This document shows, one piece after another, positions 44,555 to 54,034 of a stretch of 54,339 nucleotides of DNA (position 1 is its first letter; every line of letters begins with the position of its first letter). The position numbers and the translations under genes are program-made. The notes beneath the pieces are model-generated. The model worked only from the letters and a program-made list of their open reading frames with translations, was not told where the DNA came from and made no database searches. The stretch covers positions 1 to 54,339 of the forward strand of contig CADAJV010000003.1 of the NCBI GenBank assembly GCA_902788275.1. Reading direction: 5' to 3'. This DNA comes from an uncultured Bacteroidales bacterium (GTDB lineage Bacteria; Bacteroidota; Bacteroidia; Bacteroidales; Bacteroidaceae).

Positions 44555-46549
44555 TTACTTCTTTTCGCGCTTCAGTATTTCGTCGCGGTAGCGGGCTGCA
44601 AGGATAAAGTCGAAGTTGCGCGCAGCACGCTCCATCTTCTCTTTCAGTGTCTCAATAGTCTCGTTCTCCAGTCCGTAGGTTGCCTCCGTCTCAGCAGCAA
44701 TACTACTTTCATATGTCTGCGGCAGTCCCTTGAGCATGTCACTGGCGGCAGTCTGAGCCAGCAGGTCGTTGCCTACAGCCTTGCGTATTGGGGTAGGGGT
44801 GATGTGGTGCATTTTGTTGTATGCAATCTGCTTGCTGCGGCGGCGCTCGCTCTCATCCATAACCTCACGCATAGCATCTGATATGCTGTCGCCATACATT
44901 ATCACAAGGCCGTTGACATTGCGGGCAGCACGTCCGGCCGTCTGAGTGAGCGAACGGGCATCGCGCAAAAATCCGCTCTTGTCGGCATCCAGTATGGCAA
45001 CGAGTGAGACCTCGGGCAGGTCAAGCCCCTCACGGAGCAAGTTGACACCTACCAACACGTCAATCTCGCCACGTCTCAATTTCTCCAGTATTTTCACGCG
45101 GTCCATAGTATCAACGTCAGAATGTATGTAGTCGGCTCTCATACCGCTGTTGAGCAGATACTCGGTCAGGTCTTCAGCAGATTTCTTGGATATAGTGGTC
45201 ACCAGCACTCGCTCATCACGCTCGGCACGCTGCTGTATCTCCTCCATCAGGTCGTCAATCTGATTGTCGCTGGGCCGCACCACAATCTTGGGGTCAAGCA
45301 GTCCGGTAGGGCGGATGAGCTGCTCCACAACTATACCGCCGCTCTCTTGCAATTCATACTCGGCAGGAGTGGCGCTGACGTATATGGTCTGGCCTGTCAT
45401 CTCTTTGAACTCATTGAATTTCAATGGCCTGTTATCAAAAGCCGCAGGCAATCTATAGCCGTACTCTACGAGATTTTCCTTACGGCTACGGTCGCCGCCA
45501 TACATTCCGCTTACCTGACCTACAGTGACGTGGCTCTCGTCAATGACCAGCAGAAAATCCTTCGGAAAGAAGTCGAGCAGGCAGTAGGGGCGGGTGCCAG
45601 GCTCCCGGCCGTCAAAATAGCGGCTGTAGTTCTCAATTCCACTGCAATAGCCAAGCTCGCGAATCATCTGTACATCATAGGTCACACGCTCATGCAGACG
45701 CTCGGCCTCAAGCATCTTTCCAACGCGGCGAAAATCTTCCTCCTGAGCCCACAAATCATCCTCAATCTGCTTGGTGGCTGCATTGGCCATCTCAGCAGAT
45801 GTGATAAAGAGGTTAGCCGGATAAATGCGATAATCGTCAAATTCGGCAATTTTTTGATAGGATAGGGCATCCAACTCCTGCAGAGCGTCTATTTCATCAT
45901 CCCACAACTGAATACGTAAAATTTTATCAGAGTAGGCGAGGGCTACGTCGATTGTATCGCCTTTCACACGAAAATAACCGCGGTTGAGGTCGGCATCGTT
46001 ACGAGTATAGAGATTTTTCACCAGTTTACGCTCCAGATCGTTCTTGCTGATGGTCTGGCCGACACGCAGTTCTATGAGGTTTTCGTAAAATGCGCTGGGG
46101 TTGCCCATACCGTAGATACACGAAACGGAGCTGACAATTATCACATCTCTGCGACCGGAGAGCAGCGCACAGGTGGCCGAGATACGCATCTTGTCAATAT
46201 CCTCGTTAATTTGCAATTCTTTCTCAATATATTTTCCGGTAGAAGGAATGTATGCCTCCGGCTGATAATAGTCATAGTAGCTTACATAATATTCCACAGC
46301 ATTGTTGGGAAAGAAATTCTTAAATTCCTGATAAAGCTGCGCAGCCAGCGTTTTATTGTGGCTCAGCACAAGCGTCGGGCGGCCAACATTCTTAATAACA
46401 TTGGCTATGGTGAAAGTCTTGCCGCTGCCTGTAACGCCCAGTAGCACCTGACTCTTAGTGCCGTCAAGGACGCCGTCGGTCAGTTGTCTGATAGCCTCGG
46501 GCTGGTCACCGGTTGGCTGATAGTTGGAAACCAATTCAAAATTCTTCAT
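44555..46549 (-). CDS. uvrB: Excinuclease ABC subunit B
   Basis: The 664-residue helicase-like DNA repair protein opens damaged DNA in nucleotide excision repair. Walker A LLGVTGSGKTFT (about residue 40) and the beta-hairpin region YYDYYQPEAYIPSTGKYIEKE are clear. The helicase motifs DESHV and QTAGRAARN (about 545) follow, and the C-terminal UVR motif that binds UvrC is present (about 625-660). ATG 46549 is used; a GTG nine bases upstream (46558) is an alternative. uvrA and uvrC are not in the window. Confidence 0.97.
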   Translation of the reverse strand: MKNFELVSNYQPTGDQPEAIRQLTDGVLDGTKSQVLLGVTGSGKTFTIANVIKNVGRPTLVLSHNKTLAAQLYQEFKNFFPNNAVEYYVSYYDYYQPEAYIPSTGKYIEKELQINEDIDKMRISATCALLSGRRDVIIVSSVSCIYGMGNPSAFYENLIELRVGQTISKNDLERKLVKNLYTRNDADLNRGYFRVKGDTIDVALAYSDKILRIQLWDDEIDALQELDALSYQKIAEFDDYRIYPANLFITSAEMANAATKQIEDDLWAQEEDFRRVGKMLEAERLHERVTYDVQMIRELGYCSGIENYSRYFDGREPGTRPYCLLDFFPKDFLLVIDESHVTVGQVSGMYGGDRSRKENLVEYGYRLPAAFDNRPLKFNEFKEMTGQTIYVSATPAEYELQESGGIVVEQLIRPTGLLDPKIVVRPSDNQIDDLMEEIQQRAERDERVLVTTISKKSAEDLTEYLLNSGMRADYIHSDVDTMDRVKILEKLRRGEIDVLVGVNLLREGLDLPEVSLVAILDADKSGFLRDARSLTQTAGRAARNVNGLVIMYGDSISDAMREVMDESERRRSKQIAYNKMHHITPTPIRKAVGNDLLAQTAASDMLKGLPQTYESSIAAETEATYGLENETIETLKEKMERAARNFDFILAARYRDEILKREKK

Positions 46550-46558
46550 CTTTTTCAC

Positions 46559-46844
46559 GTCTTGCAGACTTGTCCTGGTTAATCTTTTTCCGACTCGTCT
46601 GGCAAAAATTTGAAATGAAGTGCAAATATAATCATTTTCTCTAATACAGCGAATATTTCAAACAAAAGGAGAGTGTCGGATTCTTTTATTAAACATAATC
46701 GTGATTCCTTGAAAAACATTAGAAGATATCAAACGATGTGCAATACACAATTATTTGCCGTGAGTTGAATTACGAACAAGGACTGAGCACCGTGTTTGGA
46801 GCCCAGCCCTTGATTCAGTGTTCTATGAGTTCAGTTGGCAGCGA
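46559..46844. other. Intergenic region uvrB/htrA
   Basis: On the minus strand, TATATTTG (46623-46630) is a -7 element for uvrB, ending 73 bp before its ATG. An imperfect hairpin at 46777-46812 (12 of 15 pairs) lies 33 bp past the htrA stop and may be its terminator, though the U tract is weak. Nothing else is seen. Confidence 0.55.
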
Positions 46845-48311
46845 CTATTTCTTCTCGTCCTTGCTGAGATCTACAGCAAAGCTCTTGGGCAGACCGCTTT
46901 GTGTCTTGGCTTTAATCCAGAGCACGGGGTCTTTTGAGGCATTGGCGGCCTTGACAGCCTCATCGAAATCTGAGGTCGTATTCATCTTCTTGTCGTTGAC
47001 CTCCAGGATTATGAGGCCCTTGCTGATGCCGGCGTCCTTCATCTTGCCCTCCTTGACGGAGATAACCATCAGTCCGTTGCTGAGGGCCAGCTCACGCTTC
47101 TGCTCGCTGGTAAGCGGCTTAAGGGCAACTCCCAGGCTGTTGGGGTCAACGTCAGAAACCTGGTCGGTGGTGCCCTGAATGTTGCGCAGTGTCACAGCCT
47201 TAGTATATTGCTTCTTATTGCGCAGGAATGTTACGTTCACCATGTCACCCGGACGATGGGTAGCCAGGATCTCCTGCAGAGCGGCCATGGAGTGAACGTC
47301 CTTGCCGTCAACAGCAGTGATTACATCTTTTTCCTCCAGGCCTGCGGCAGCGGCTGCACCGTCAACGGGAACCTCCACAACAATCACACCCTCACTAGTA
47401 CCAAAGTCTAGGTCGGCATCTGCCTTGCCCTTCTCCTTTTGGTCATCAATATATTTGGAGAGGTCGGAACCCTGAATGCCGAGCAGAGCACGCTGAACAG
47501 TACCATACTTCTTGAGGTCGTCAACAACCTTATTCATGATGGTCGTGGGAATGGCAAAGCCATAGCCGGAGAAAGAACCTGTCTGGCTGTAGAGCATGGC
47601 ATTGATGCCCACCAGCTCACCCTTGGCATTAACCAGCGCACCGCCGGAGTTGCCGGCATTGATGGCTGCATCAGTCTGGATGAACGATTCCACATCGTTG
47701 GCATTGAGCGAACGTGACTTAGCGCTTACAATGCCTGCTGTCACGGTGCTGGTAAGGTTAAACGGATTGCCCACGGCCAGCACCCACTCGCCCAGTTTCA
47801 GCTTGTCGCTGTCACCTATAGGTATGGCGGGCAGCCCCTCAGCCTCCACCTTAAGGAGAGCAAGGTCAGTGGTCTTGTCGGTGCCTATGATGCGGCCCTT
47901 ATACTCTTTCTTGTCATTAAGCTTGACCAGAATTTCGTCAGCATCCTGCACCACGTGGTTGTTGGTCACAATATAGCCGTCAGAAGAAATAATTACGCCA
48001 CTGCCCGAGGCTTTGCGCTTGGGTGTCTCCACCTGCTGGCGACGCTTCTGGCCATTACCAAATCCAAAGAAATCGCCAAAGAAATCGTCAAATGGCGAGA
48101 AATACTCCACCTGCTGCTGCTTGCTGGCCATTGTGACCTTGATGTAAACTACCGAATTAACGGCACTCTCGGCTGCTGACGTGAGGTCAACCATTGCTGA
48201 AGGAACGCCCACGGCAGCTGTTACAGGCTGCGCAGGCACCAAAGAAAGTGCGGCAACAGCACACGTAAAGGCCATGCCGCCAAAGAAAGATTTAATAATG
48301 TTACGTCTCAT
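46845..48311 (-). CDS. degP: Periplasmic serine protease, DegP/HtrA family
   Basis: The 488-residue precursor has a membrane-anchoring or signal sequence (about 10-35) and a trypsin-like domain. The catalytic triad is His in TNNHVV (about residue 115), Asp in DLALLKV (about 147) and Ser in GNSGGALVN (about 221). Two PDZ domains follow (about 280-365 and 395-480). HtrA proteases degrade or refold misfolded envelope proteins. The promoter has a TATCTTTG -7 element. It is monocistronic on the minus strand and divergent from RNase P RNA. Confidence 0.95.
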   Translation of the reverse strand: MRRNIIKSFFGGMAFTCAVAALSLVPAQPVTAAVGVPSAMVDLTSAAESAVNSVVYIKVTMASKQQQVEYFSPFDDFFGDFFGFGNGQKRRQQVETPKRKASGSGVIISSDGYIVTNNHVVQDADEILVKLNDKKEYKGRIIGTDKTTDLALLKVEAEGLPAIPIGDSDKLKLGEWVLAVGNPFNLTSTVTAGIVSAKSRSLNANDVESFIQTDAAINAGNSGGALVNAKGELVGINAMLYSQTGSFSGYGFAIPTTIMNKVVDDLKKYGTVQRALLGIQGSDLSKYIDDQKEKGKADADLDFGTSEGVIVVEVPVDGAAAAAGLEEKDVITAVDGKDVHSMAALQEILATHRPGDMVNVTFLRNKKQYTKAVTLRNIQGTTDQVSDVDPNSLGVALKPLTSEQKRELALSNGLMVISVKEGKMKDAGISKGLIILEVNDKKMNTTSDFDEAVKAANASKDPVLWIKAKTQSGLPKSFAVDLSKDEKK

Positions 48312-48348
48312 GGTTATAAAAATTTAGAAGTTTCTCTGTTTCGCGGCG

Positions 48349-48384
48349 CAAAGATACCACTTCCGCGCGATAAATCGGCACAAA
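48349..48384 (-). promoter_or_regulatory. Candidate promoter of htrA
   Basis: On the minus strand TATCTTTG (48349-48356) is a perfect -7 element 37 bp before the start codon. A TTTG lies at 48381-48384, but the 24-bp spacing is longer than ideal. Confidence 0.55.
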
Positions 48385-48484
48385 ATATTGCGCAAAAACC
48401 AATGTTTTGAACTCCTTTAACTTAAAAAGAAGATTGTTTAAGAATAGTTTAGATTTGCAGAGGGGTGAATTAATCTTTTTTGAT

Positions 48485-48492
48485 TACTTTTG
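48485..48492 (+). promoter_or_regulatory. -7 element for RNase P RNA
   Basis: TACTTTTG matches TAnnTTTG and lies about 30 bp upstream of the predicted 5' end of the RNA. No TTTG lies at the normal -33 spacing (the nearest is 48454-48457, 27 bp away). Confidence 0.55.
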
Positions 48493-48521
48493 CAGCCGGA
48501 TTTATACCTATATCTGAAAAA

Positions 48522-48918
48522 AGAGCAAGCCGGCCGGTCTGCCGCTGGTTCCGTCAAGGGACAAGAGGAAAGTCGGGGCACCACAGGACACTCCGCTTCC
48601 TAACGGGAAGTGCCTGCAAGGGTACCGCAACGCAGAAGAAAACAACCGCCTTATATATAATAAGGTAAGGGTGAGAACGCGAGGCAAGAGCTCACGATGC
48701 CTGCCAGTGATGGCAGGGATGTGCGTGGCGGAGGGTGAAAGTGCATGTAAACCGGTGACAAAGGGCTGTCCGTCCGAGTAAGCTGCTCATGCTGACTTTG
48801 CGCCGGAGGGTAGCACGATAGAGCCCAGTTGGCAACAATGGGCGTAGATAAATGGCAGACACTGCCCCACCCCAACCCTAGGGGCAGTACAGAACCCCGC
48901 TTATAGGCTGGCTTGCAC
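48522..48918 (+). ncRNA. rnpB: RNase P RNA (type A)
   Basis: The RNA subunit of RNase P cleaves the 5' leader of pre-tRNAs. The conserved GAGGAAAGTC lies near 48568. AGGGTGAGAAC with the AGAGCTCAC segment follows near 48666-48696, and the 3' ACAGAACCCCGCTTATAG is present just before the end. The 5' GCAAGCC (48525-48531) pairs with the 3' GGCTTGC (48910-48916) to close helix P1. Length of about 395 nt fits type A. A near-palindrome, CCTTATATATAATAAGG (48650-48666), makes a short AU-rich hairpin within it. The boundaries are estimated from P1 and may be off by a few bases. Confidence 0.9.
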
Positions 48919-48958
48919 CTTTTTCTCTTTACTACACCAAACCAAACAGGATAAAACT

Positions 48959-49366
48959 ATGAAAAAAGTACTTCTGATCACAGCCATCATCTTGATGCCG
49001 GTCCTATGCTCGGCACAGTCAGACAAGGACAGGGAGCGCTTTGCCTATGTAACAACGCAGATGAAACTGCCCAAGGACTTAAAGGCCAAACTGCAGCCCA
49101 TATTCTATGCCTACATGAAAGAGCTTCATGCCGCCAAAGATATATATAATGACCTGAAAGACAAAAATCTGACAGCCATAAGGAAACAAAAAATCACTGC
49201 CGAGCAGGCTAAACAGCTCAACGCTGCCCGTTGGCGCTCAGATGAAGAAGTGCTCAAGGTAAGACGCGCATACTCTCAGAAGTTTGCCGCTGTACTCTCG
49301 CCGCAGCAGGTTTACTACCTGTTCTCCTTCGCCAATGACTCAAAGAGCAAGCGCCAGGGCAAATAG
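48959..49366 (+). CDS. Small secreted protein, helical, unknown function
   Basis: The 135-residue precursor has a signal peptide (MKKVLLITAIILMPVLCSAQ). The mature part is almost entirely charged and helical: DKDRERFAYVTTQMKLPKDLKAK, then NDLKDKNLTAIRKQKITAEQAKQLNAARW and EEVLKVRRAYSQKFAAVLSPQQVYYLF. The last segment (AVLSPQQVYYLF) resembles the LTxxQ-type repeats of CpxP/Spy-like periplasmic proteins, but the match is weak. The gene starts about 40 bp after the RNase P RNA, possibly read through from its promoter. Confidence 0.7.
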   Translation: MKKVLLITAIILMPVLCSAQSDKDRERFAYVTTQMKLPKDLKAKLQPIFYAYMKELHAAKDIYNDLKDKNLTAIRKQKITAEQAKQLNAARWRSDEEVLKVRRAYSQKFAAVLSPQQVYYLFSFANDSKSKRQGK

Positions 49367-49380
49367 AACCGTAAACGTTT

Positions 49381-49507
49381 TAGTAGTTAAGAAGTTAAGA
49401 AGTTAAGTAGTTAAGCCATTAGTCATGACTATTGTCCTCTATCTCCTTTTATCTCCTTCTATCTCCTTTTAACTCCTTCTATAACCTATAACCAATAACC
49501 TATAACC
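49381..49507 (+). repeat. Three consecutive short tandem arrays (periods 8, 10 and 7)
   Basis: GTTAAGAA-type units of 8 bp run over 49386-49415. TATCTCCTTY-type units of 10 bp run over 49440-49479. TATAACC-type units of 7 bp run over 49480-49507. None is coding. The rest of the 335-bp spacer holds only the terminator and the promoter of the next gene. Confidence 0.8.
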
Positions 49508-49523
49508 TTTCATCTATCCATTG

Positions 49524-49563
49524 TGTCGCACACGCAGTCAACGTGTGCGACATTATTGTTTTG
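49524..49563 (+). terminator. Terminator before the glycogen genes
   Basis: TGTCGCACACG (49524-49534) and CGTGTGCGACA (49542-49552) form a perfect 11-bp stem with a 7-nt loop, followed by TTATTGTTTTG. It would end transcripts from the RNase P / small-protein unit. Confidence 0.85.
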
Positions 49564-49668
49564 CCATCCCTAATAATAAAAAAATGGTATTGACCAAATT
49601 TTAGAAGCAAAAAGTGTCGTTTCCGCAAACTTTGCCCAAAAACATAGCGGAATTGCCCCAGAAAGCGT

Positions 49669-49676
49669 TAAATTTG
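49669..49676 (+). promoter_or_regulatory. Candidate -7 element of the glycogen operon
   Basis: TAAATTTG matches TAnnTTTG and lies 25 bp before the glycogen synthase start codon. The only TTTG nearby (49631-49634) is 34 bp upstream, so the -33 box is not certain. Confidence 0.55.
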
Positions 49677-49701
49677 CACCTGATTTTTAGATTTACTAAC
49701 C

Positions 49702-51384
49702 ATGAAACGAATTGCAAAACCAAACGACTATGTCTTTCAGGCCAGTTGGGAAGTTTGTAACAAGATAGGCGGTATCTACACCGTGCTCTCCACCCAAGCC
49801 AAGGCACTGGAAGGAATTTACAAAGACAACATTATCTACATAGGTCCCGACCTATGCGAAAAGAAGGAAACCAACCCGCTCTTCACCCCCGACTCCAAGC
49901 TGCTCCCCACCCTGGCCCGCCAGCTTAAGAAGCAGGGCATACCCACCAGGTTCGGCCGATGGAACATCCCCGGCAATCCCATAGTGGCACTTGTTGACTT
50001 CAAAGCCCTGCGCGAGGAGAAAAATCAGATATACGCACAGATGTGGGATGACTTTGGCGTTGACTCGCTTCACGCCTACGGCGACTACGACGATGCATGC
50101 CTCTTTGCATGGCAGGCCGGTCGCATGGCTTCGGCAGCCTATCGCTATTTCTGCAAGCAAGAGAAGCGCGAGCTCAGTGCCGTCTTCCAGGCCCATGAAT
50201 GGATGAGTGCCTTCGGCCTGCTCTATATCAAGAAAAACGAGCCGGGCATGGCAACCATCTTCACCACACATGCCACAAGCATAGGCCGCTCCATCACCAC
50301 CAACAACAAGCAACTCTATACATACTTTGACGGATACAATGGCGACCAGATGGCAGCCGAGCTCAACATGCAGTCAAAGCACAGCGCCGAGAAAGCCGCT
50401 GCACAGCAGGCCGACTGCATGACCACCGTGTCGGAGCTTACCAATCGCGAATGCCGTCAGTTCCTGGGACGTGAGGCAGACATATTGCTGCCCAACGGAT
50501 TCGACCCCGCGTTCAGCTGCAAGGGCGCACAGTTGCAGGCCGTACGCCGCCGTGCGCGCAAGGCAGTCCTCAACGCCTATAACGCCCTCGCATCTGCCAA
50601 CCTGGGCGACGACACACTCATCATCGGCACCAGCGGACGCAACGACTTCCGTTGCAAGGGCTTCGACCTCTTTGTCAGTTCCATCAAACGCGTGCAGGAC
50701 TCAGCAGAGCTCAATCGCGACATACTGGCCGTGATAGCCGTACCATGCTGGAAGAAGCAGGCACGTCAGGATGTCGCCGACCGCCTGGCCCTCAAGCCGG
50801 CCATCAAGTTGATGGATGCTTCAGGCATGGAGCAGCTCCCCTACCCCTTCATAACCCACGAGCTACACAATTTCCACGAAGACCGCATCGTGCAGACCCT
50901 CCTAGGCAGCGGACTGCGATTCAGCCCTGCCGAGAAAGTGCACATCCTCTTCATACCCACCTATCTGGATGGCAACGACGGCATCATCAACCTGCCATAT
51001 TACGACTTCCTGACAGCATGCGACTACTGCATCTACCCCTCCTACTATGAGCCTTGGGGCTACACACCGCTCGAGAGTATCTCCTTCGGCATACCCTGCC
51101 TCACCACCACCCTCAGCGGTTTCGGCCAGTGGGTACAGCAGGAGATAGGCCACCAGCCCCTGCTGTCAGACGGAGTAGCCGTAGTGCCGCGCGATGACGA
51201 CAACTACAACCAATGTGCAGACGAGATAGCCGCATCCATCCTCGGCATAGCCCGCCTGCAGCATAGTGACTGGCGTCAGTTTGCCGATGCAGCCTACAAC
51301 CTGTCAAAGAAGGCACTGTGGAAAGACTTCATCAAGAACTACCTCAAGGCCTACACCCTGGCAATAAAGAACAACACGAAATAA
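49702..51384 (+). CDS. Glycogen synthase (GT3, eukaryotic-like)
   Basis: The 560-residue enzyme resembles the eukaryotic GT3 glycogen synthase rather than the usual bacterial GlgA. The N-terminus FQASWEVCNKIGGIYTVLSTQA is the GT3 donor-loop start. FQAHEWMSAFGLLYIK and TTHATSIGRS follow. The catalytic pair appears as YEPWGYTPLESISFG (about residues 450-464), two glutamates eight residues apart. It extends alpha-1,4-glucan from a nucleotide-sugar. Codon use is C-rich and strongly biased, as in highly expressed genes. It is 21 bp upstream of glycogen phosphorylase, forming a synthesis/breakdown pair. Confidence 0.9.
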   Translation: MKRIAKPNDYVFQASWEVCNKIGGIYTVLSTQAKALEGIYKDNIIYIGPDLCEKKETNPLFTPDSKLLPTLARQLKKQGIPTRFGRWNIPGNPIVALVDFKALREEKNQIYAQMWDDFGVDSLHAYGDYDDACLFAWQAGRMASAAYRYFCKQEKRELSAVFQAHEWMSAFGLLYIKKNEPGMATIFTTHATSIGRSITTNNKQLYTYFDGYNGDQMAAELNMQSKHSAEKAAAQQADCMTTVSELTNRECRQFLGREADILLPNGFDPAFSCKGAQLQAVRRRARKAVLNAYNALASANLGDDTLIIGTSGRNDFRCKGFDLFVSSIKRVQDSAELNRDILAVIAVPCWKKQARQDVADRLALKPAIKLMDASGMEQLPYPFITHELHNFHEDRIVQTLLGSGLRFSPAEKVHILFIPTYLDGNDGIINLPYYDFLTACDYCIYPSYYEPWGYTPLESISFGIPCLTTTLSGFGQWVQQEIGHQPLLSDGVAVVPRDDDNYNQCADEIAASILGIARLQHSDWRQFADAAYNLSKKALWKDFIKNYLKAYTLAIKNNTK

Positions 51385-51405
51385 CATACCTTATATATAA
51401 TAATT

Positions 51406-53967
51406 ATGAACATTAAAGTCAGCAATGTAAACACCCCGAGTTGGAAGACACTCACCGTGCAAGCCAAGATTCCTGCAGGACTGAGCAAACTGGAGGAAAT
51501 GTCAAACAACCTTTGGTGGACATGGAACACCGAGGCCTACAACCTCTTCCGCAGCATCAATGAGCAACTCTTCAGCGAGAAGAAGCACAACGCCCTTGAG
51601 GTACTCGGCGCCCTGAGCTACGATGAGCTTCTCGCCCTCTCCAAGGACAAGAACTTCACCCAGCGCATGGATACCGTCTACAGTCAGTTCCGTAAATACA
51701 TGGACACCAAGCCCGACACCACACGACCCTCCGTGGCGTACTTCTGCATGGAGTACGGTCTCATCCATTTCCTCAAGATCTATAGCGGCGGTCTTGGCAT
51801 CCTTGCTGGCGACTATATGAAGCAAGCCTCCGACAGCAATGTCGATATGGTAGGCGTAGGCCTGCTCTATCGCTTCGGCTACTTCACCCAGGAGCTCGCC
51901 ATGGACGGCACCCAGATAGCCAACTACGAGCCCCAGGACTTCGACAAGCTGCCCTACCAGAAAGTCCTCGACCAGGACGGCCATCAGCTAGTCATCGGCG
52001 TGCCCTTCCCCTACGCCACCGTCTATGCCAACGTGTGGAAAGTCAACGTGGGCCGTGTCAGCCTCTACCTGCTCGACACCGACAACCCGCTCAACTCAGA
52101 GTATGACCGCAACATCACCCACACCCTCTACGGCGGCGACTGGGAGAACCGCATGAAGCAGGAGTACCTGCTCGGCATCGGCGGCATGCAGCTGCTCGAC
52201 ACACTCGGCATCAAGCGCGACATCTACCATTGCAACGAGGGCCACGCAGCCCTGTGCAACCTCTACCGTCTGGCCGCCTATGTCGAGCAAGGCCTCAATT
52301 TCAATCAGGCACTCGAGCTCGTCAGAGCCTCCTCGCTCTACACCGTCCATACCCCCGTGCCCGCAGGCCACGACTATTTCGACGAGTCAATGGCCATGAA
52401 GTACCTTGGCGGCTATGCCGACCGACTCGGCATCAGCTGGGACGACCTCGTAGGCCTGGGCCGCAACAACCCCGAGGATAAGAGCGAGCGATTCTGCATG
52501 TCCATCTTCGCCTGCAAGACCTGTCAGGAGGTCAACGGCGTATCCAAGCTCCACGGCACCGTCAGCCAAAACATGTTCAACAACATCTGGCAGGGCTATT
52601 TCCCCTCCGAGAACCATGTAGGCTACGTAACCAACGGCGTACACCTCCCCACCTGGGCAGCACGCGAGTGGAAAGCCCTCTACGAGAAATACTTCGGTGC
52701 CGACTTCTACGCCGATCAGAGCAACGCCAACATCTGGGAGAAAATCTACGAAGTACCCGATGAGGAAATCTGGCAGACCCGCGTGAAGCTCAAGACCAAG
52801 CTCATCGAGTATATCCGCGAGCGTTTCCGCAAGACATGGCTCAAGAACCAGGGCGACCCCTCACGCGTCGTGTCGCTCCTCGACAAGATCAACCCCAACG
52901 CCCTCCTCGTAGGCTTTGGCCGCCGCTTCGCCACCTACAAGCGAGCCCACCTCCTCTTCACCGACCTCGACCGTCTGCGCAAGATAGTCAACAACGAGGA
53001 GTACCCCGTCCAGTTCATCTACACCGGCAAGGCCCACCCCGCCGATGGCGCAGGCCAGGGCCTCATCAAGCGCATCTACAATATCAGCCAGTCACCCGAG
53101 TTCCTTGGCAAGATAATCTTCCTTGAGAACTACGACATGCAGCTCAGCCGCCGCCTCATCAGCGGAGTCGATATCTGGATGAACACCCCCACCCGCCCCC
53201 TCGAGGCCAGCGGCACCAGCGGTGAGAAAGCCCTCATGAACGGCCTGCTCAACCTCAGCGTGCTCGACGGATGGTGGCTCGAAGGCTACCGCGAAGGCGC
53301 AGGATGGGCACTCACCGAGAAGCGCACCTATCAGAACCAGGAACACCAGGACAAGCTCGACGCCTCCACCATCTACAACCTCCTGGAGCGCGAGATCATA
53401 CCCCTCTATTACAACCGCGACGGCAAAGAGTTCTCCTCCAAGTGGATACGCTGCATCAAGAACTCCATCGCCCAGATAGCCCCCCACTACACCATGAAGC
53501 GCCAGCTTGACGACTACTACGACAAGTTCTACAACCGCCTCGGCCAGCGCTTCCGCCAGCTCTCGGCCAACGACAACGCCCAGGCCAAGGCCATAGCAGC
53601 ATGGAAGGAGCATGTAGCCGCCAAGTGGGACGCCATCAAGGTCGTCGCCTTCGAAGCCAACCACGGCCCCAACGCCGACGTCATCACCAGCGGCTCCAAG
53701 CACACCCTCCGCGTCAAGGTTGATACCGCCGGCCTTGAAGACTCCATAGGCATCGAGATGGTCATGACAGCCATCGACAGCGAAGGCAAGGAGTATGTCT
53801 ATGAGGTATCCCCCTTCAATATCGTTGACCACGAGGGCAACCTCACCGTCTATGAGCTCGTTGACACCATCGACAAGGCAGGCAGCTTCAAGGTAGCCTA
53901 TCGCATCTATCCCAAGAACGACCTGCTGCCCCACCGCCAGGACTTCTGCTACGTCAAGTGGTTCTGA
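51406..53967 (+). CDS. glgP: Alpha-glucan (glycogen) phosphorylase
   Basis: The 853-residue GT35 enzyme releases glucose-1-phosphate from glycogen. It is the short TIGR02094-type phosphorylase with an N-terminal domain ([17 protein letters not shown], about 30-46) typical of that class. [16 protein letters not shown] (about 127) and the HCNEGHAAL block (about 276) are conserved. The cofactor region [23 protein letters not shown] contains the PLP-binding Lys608. A C-terminal extension follows the catalytic core. Codon choice is strongly C-ended. With the upstream synthase it makes a two-gene glycogen operon; a debranching enzyme is not in the window. Confidence 0.95.
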   Translation: MNIKVSNVNTPSWKTLTVQAKIPAGLSKLEEMSNNLWWTWNTEAYNLFRSINEQLFSEKKHNALEVLGALSYDELLALSKDKNFTQRMDTVYSQFRKYMDTKPDTTRPSVAYFCMEYGLIHFLKIYSGGLGILAGDYMKQASDSNVDMVGVGLLYRFGYFTQELAMDGTQIANYEPQDFDKLPYQKVLDQDGHQLVIGVPFPYATVYANVWKVNVGRVSLYLLDTDNPLNSEYDRNITHTLYGGDWENRMKQEYLLGIGGMQLLDTLGIKRDIYHCNEGHAALCNLYRLAAYVEQGLNFNQALELVRASSLYTVHTPVPAGHDYFDESMAMKYLGGYADRLGISWDDLVGLGRNNPEDKSERFCMSIFACKTCQEVNGVSKLHGTVSQNMFNNIWQGYFPSENHVGYVTNGVHLPTWAAREWKALYEKYFGADFYADQSNANIWEKIYEVPDEEIWQTRVKLKTKLIEYIRERFRKTWLKNQGDPSRVVSLLDKINPNALLVGFGRRFATYKRAHLLFTDLDRLRKIVNNEEYPVQFIYTGKAHPADGAGQGLIKRIYNISQSPEFLGKIIFLENYDMQLSRRLISGVDIWMNTPTRPLEASGTSGEKALMNGLLNLSVLDGWWLEGYREGAGWALTEKRTYQNQEHQDKLDASTIYNLLEREIIPLYYNRDGKEFSSKWIRCIKNSIAQIAPHYTMKRQLDDYYDKFYNRLGQRFRQLSANDNAQAKAIAAWKEHVAAKWDAIKVVAFEANHGPNADVITSGSKHTLRVKVDTAGLEDSIGIEMVMTAIDSEGKEYVYEVSPFNIVDHEGNLTVYELVDTIDKAGSFKVAYRIYPKNDLLPHRQDFCYVKWF

Positions 53968-53993
53968 CAACATTTCGATAACACCCCTCCCCC

Positions 53994-54034
53994 AATCCGC
54001 CGCGTTTCAGTATAGAGACGCGGCGGATTCTTTT
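53994..54034 (+). terminator. Terminator of the glycogen operon
   Basis: AATCCGCCGCGT (53994-54005) and ACGCGGCGGATT (54018-54029) form a perfect 12-bp stem with a 12-nt loop, followed by CTTTTG. It lies 26 bp past the stop codon. Confidence 0.93.
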
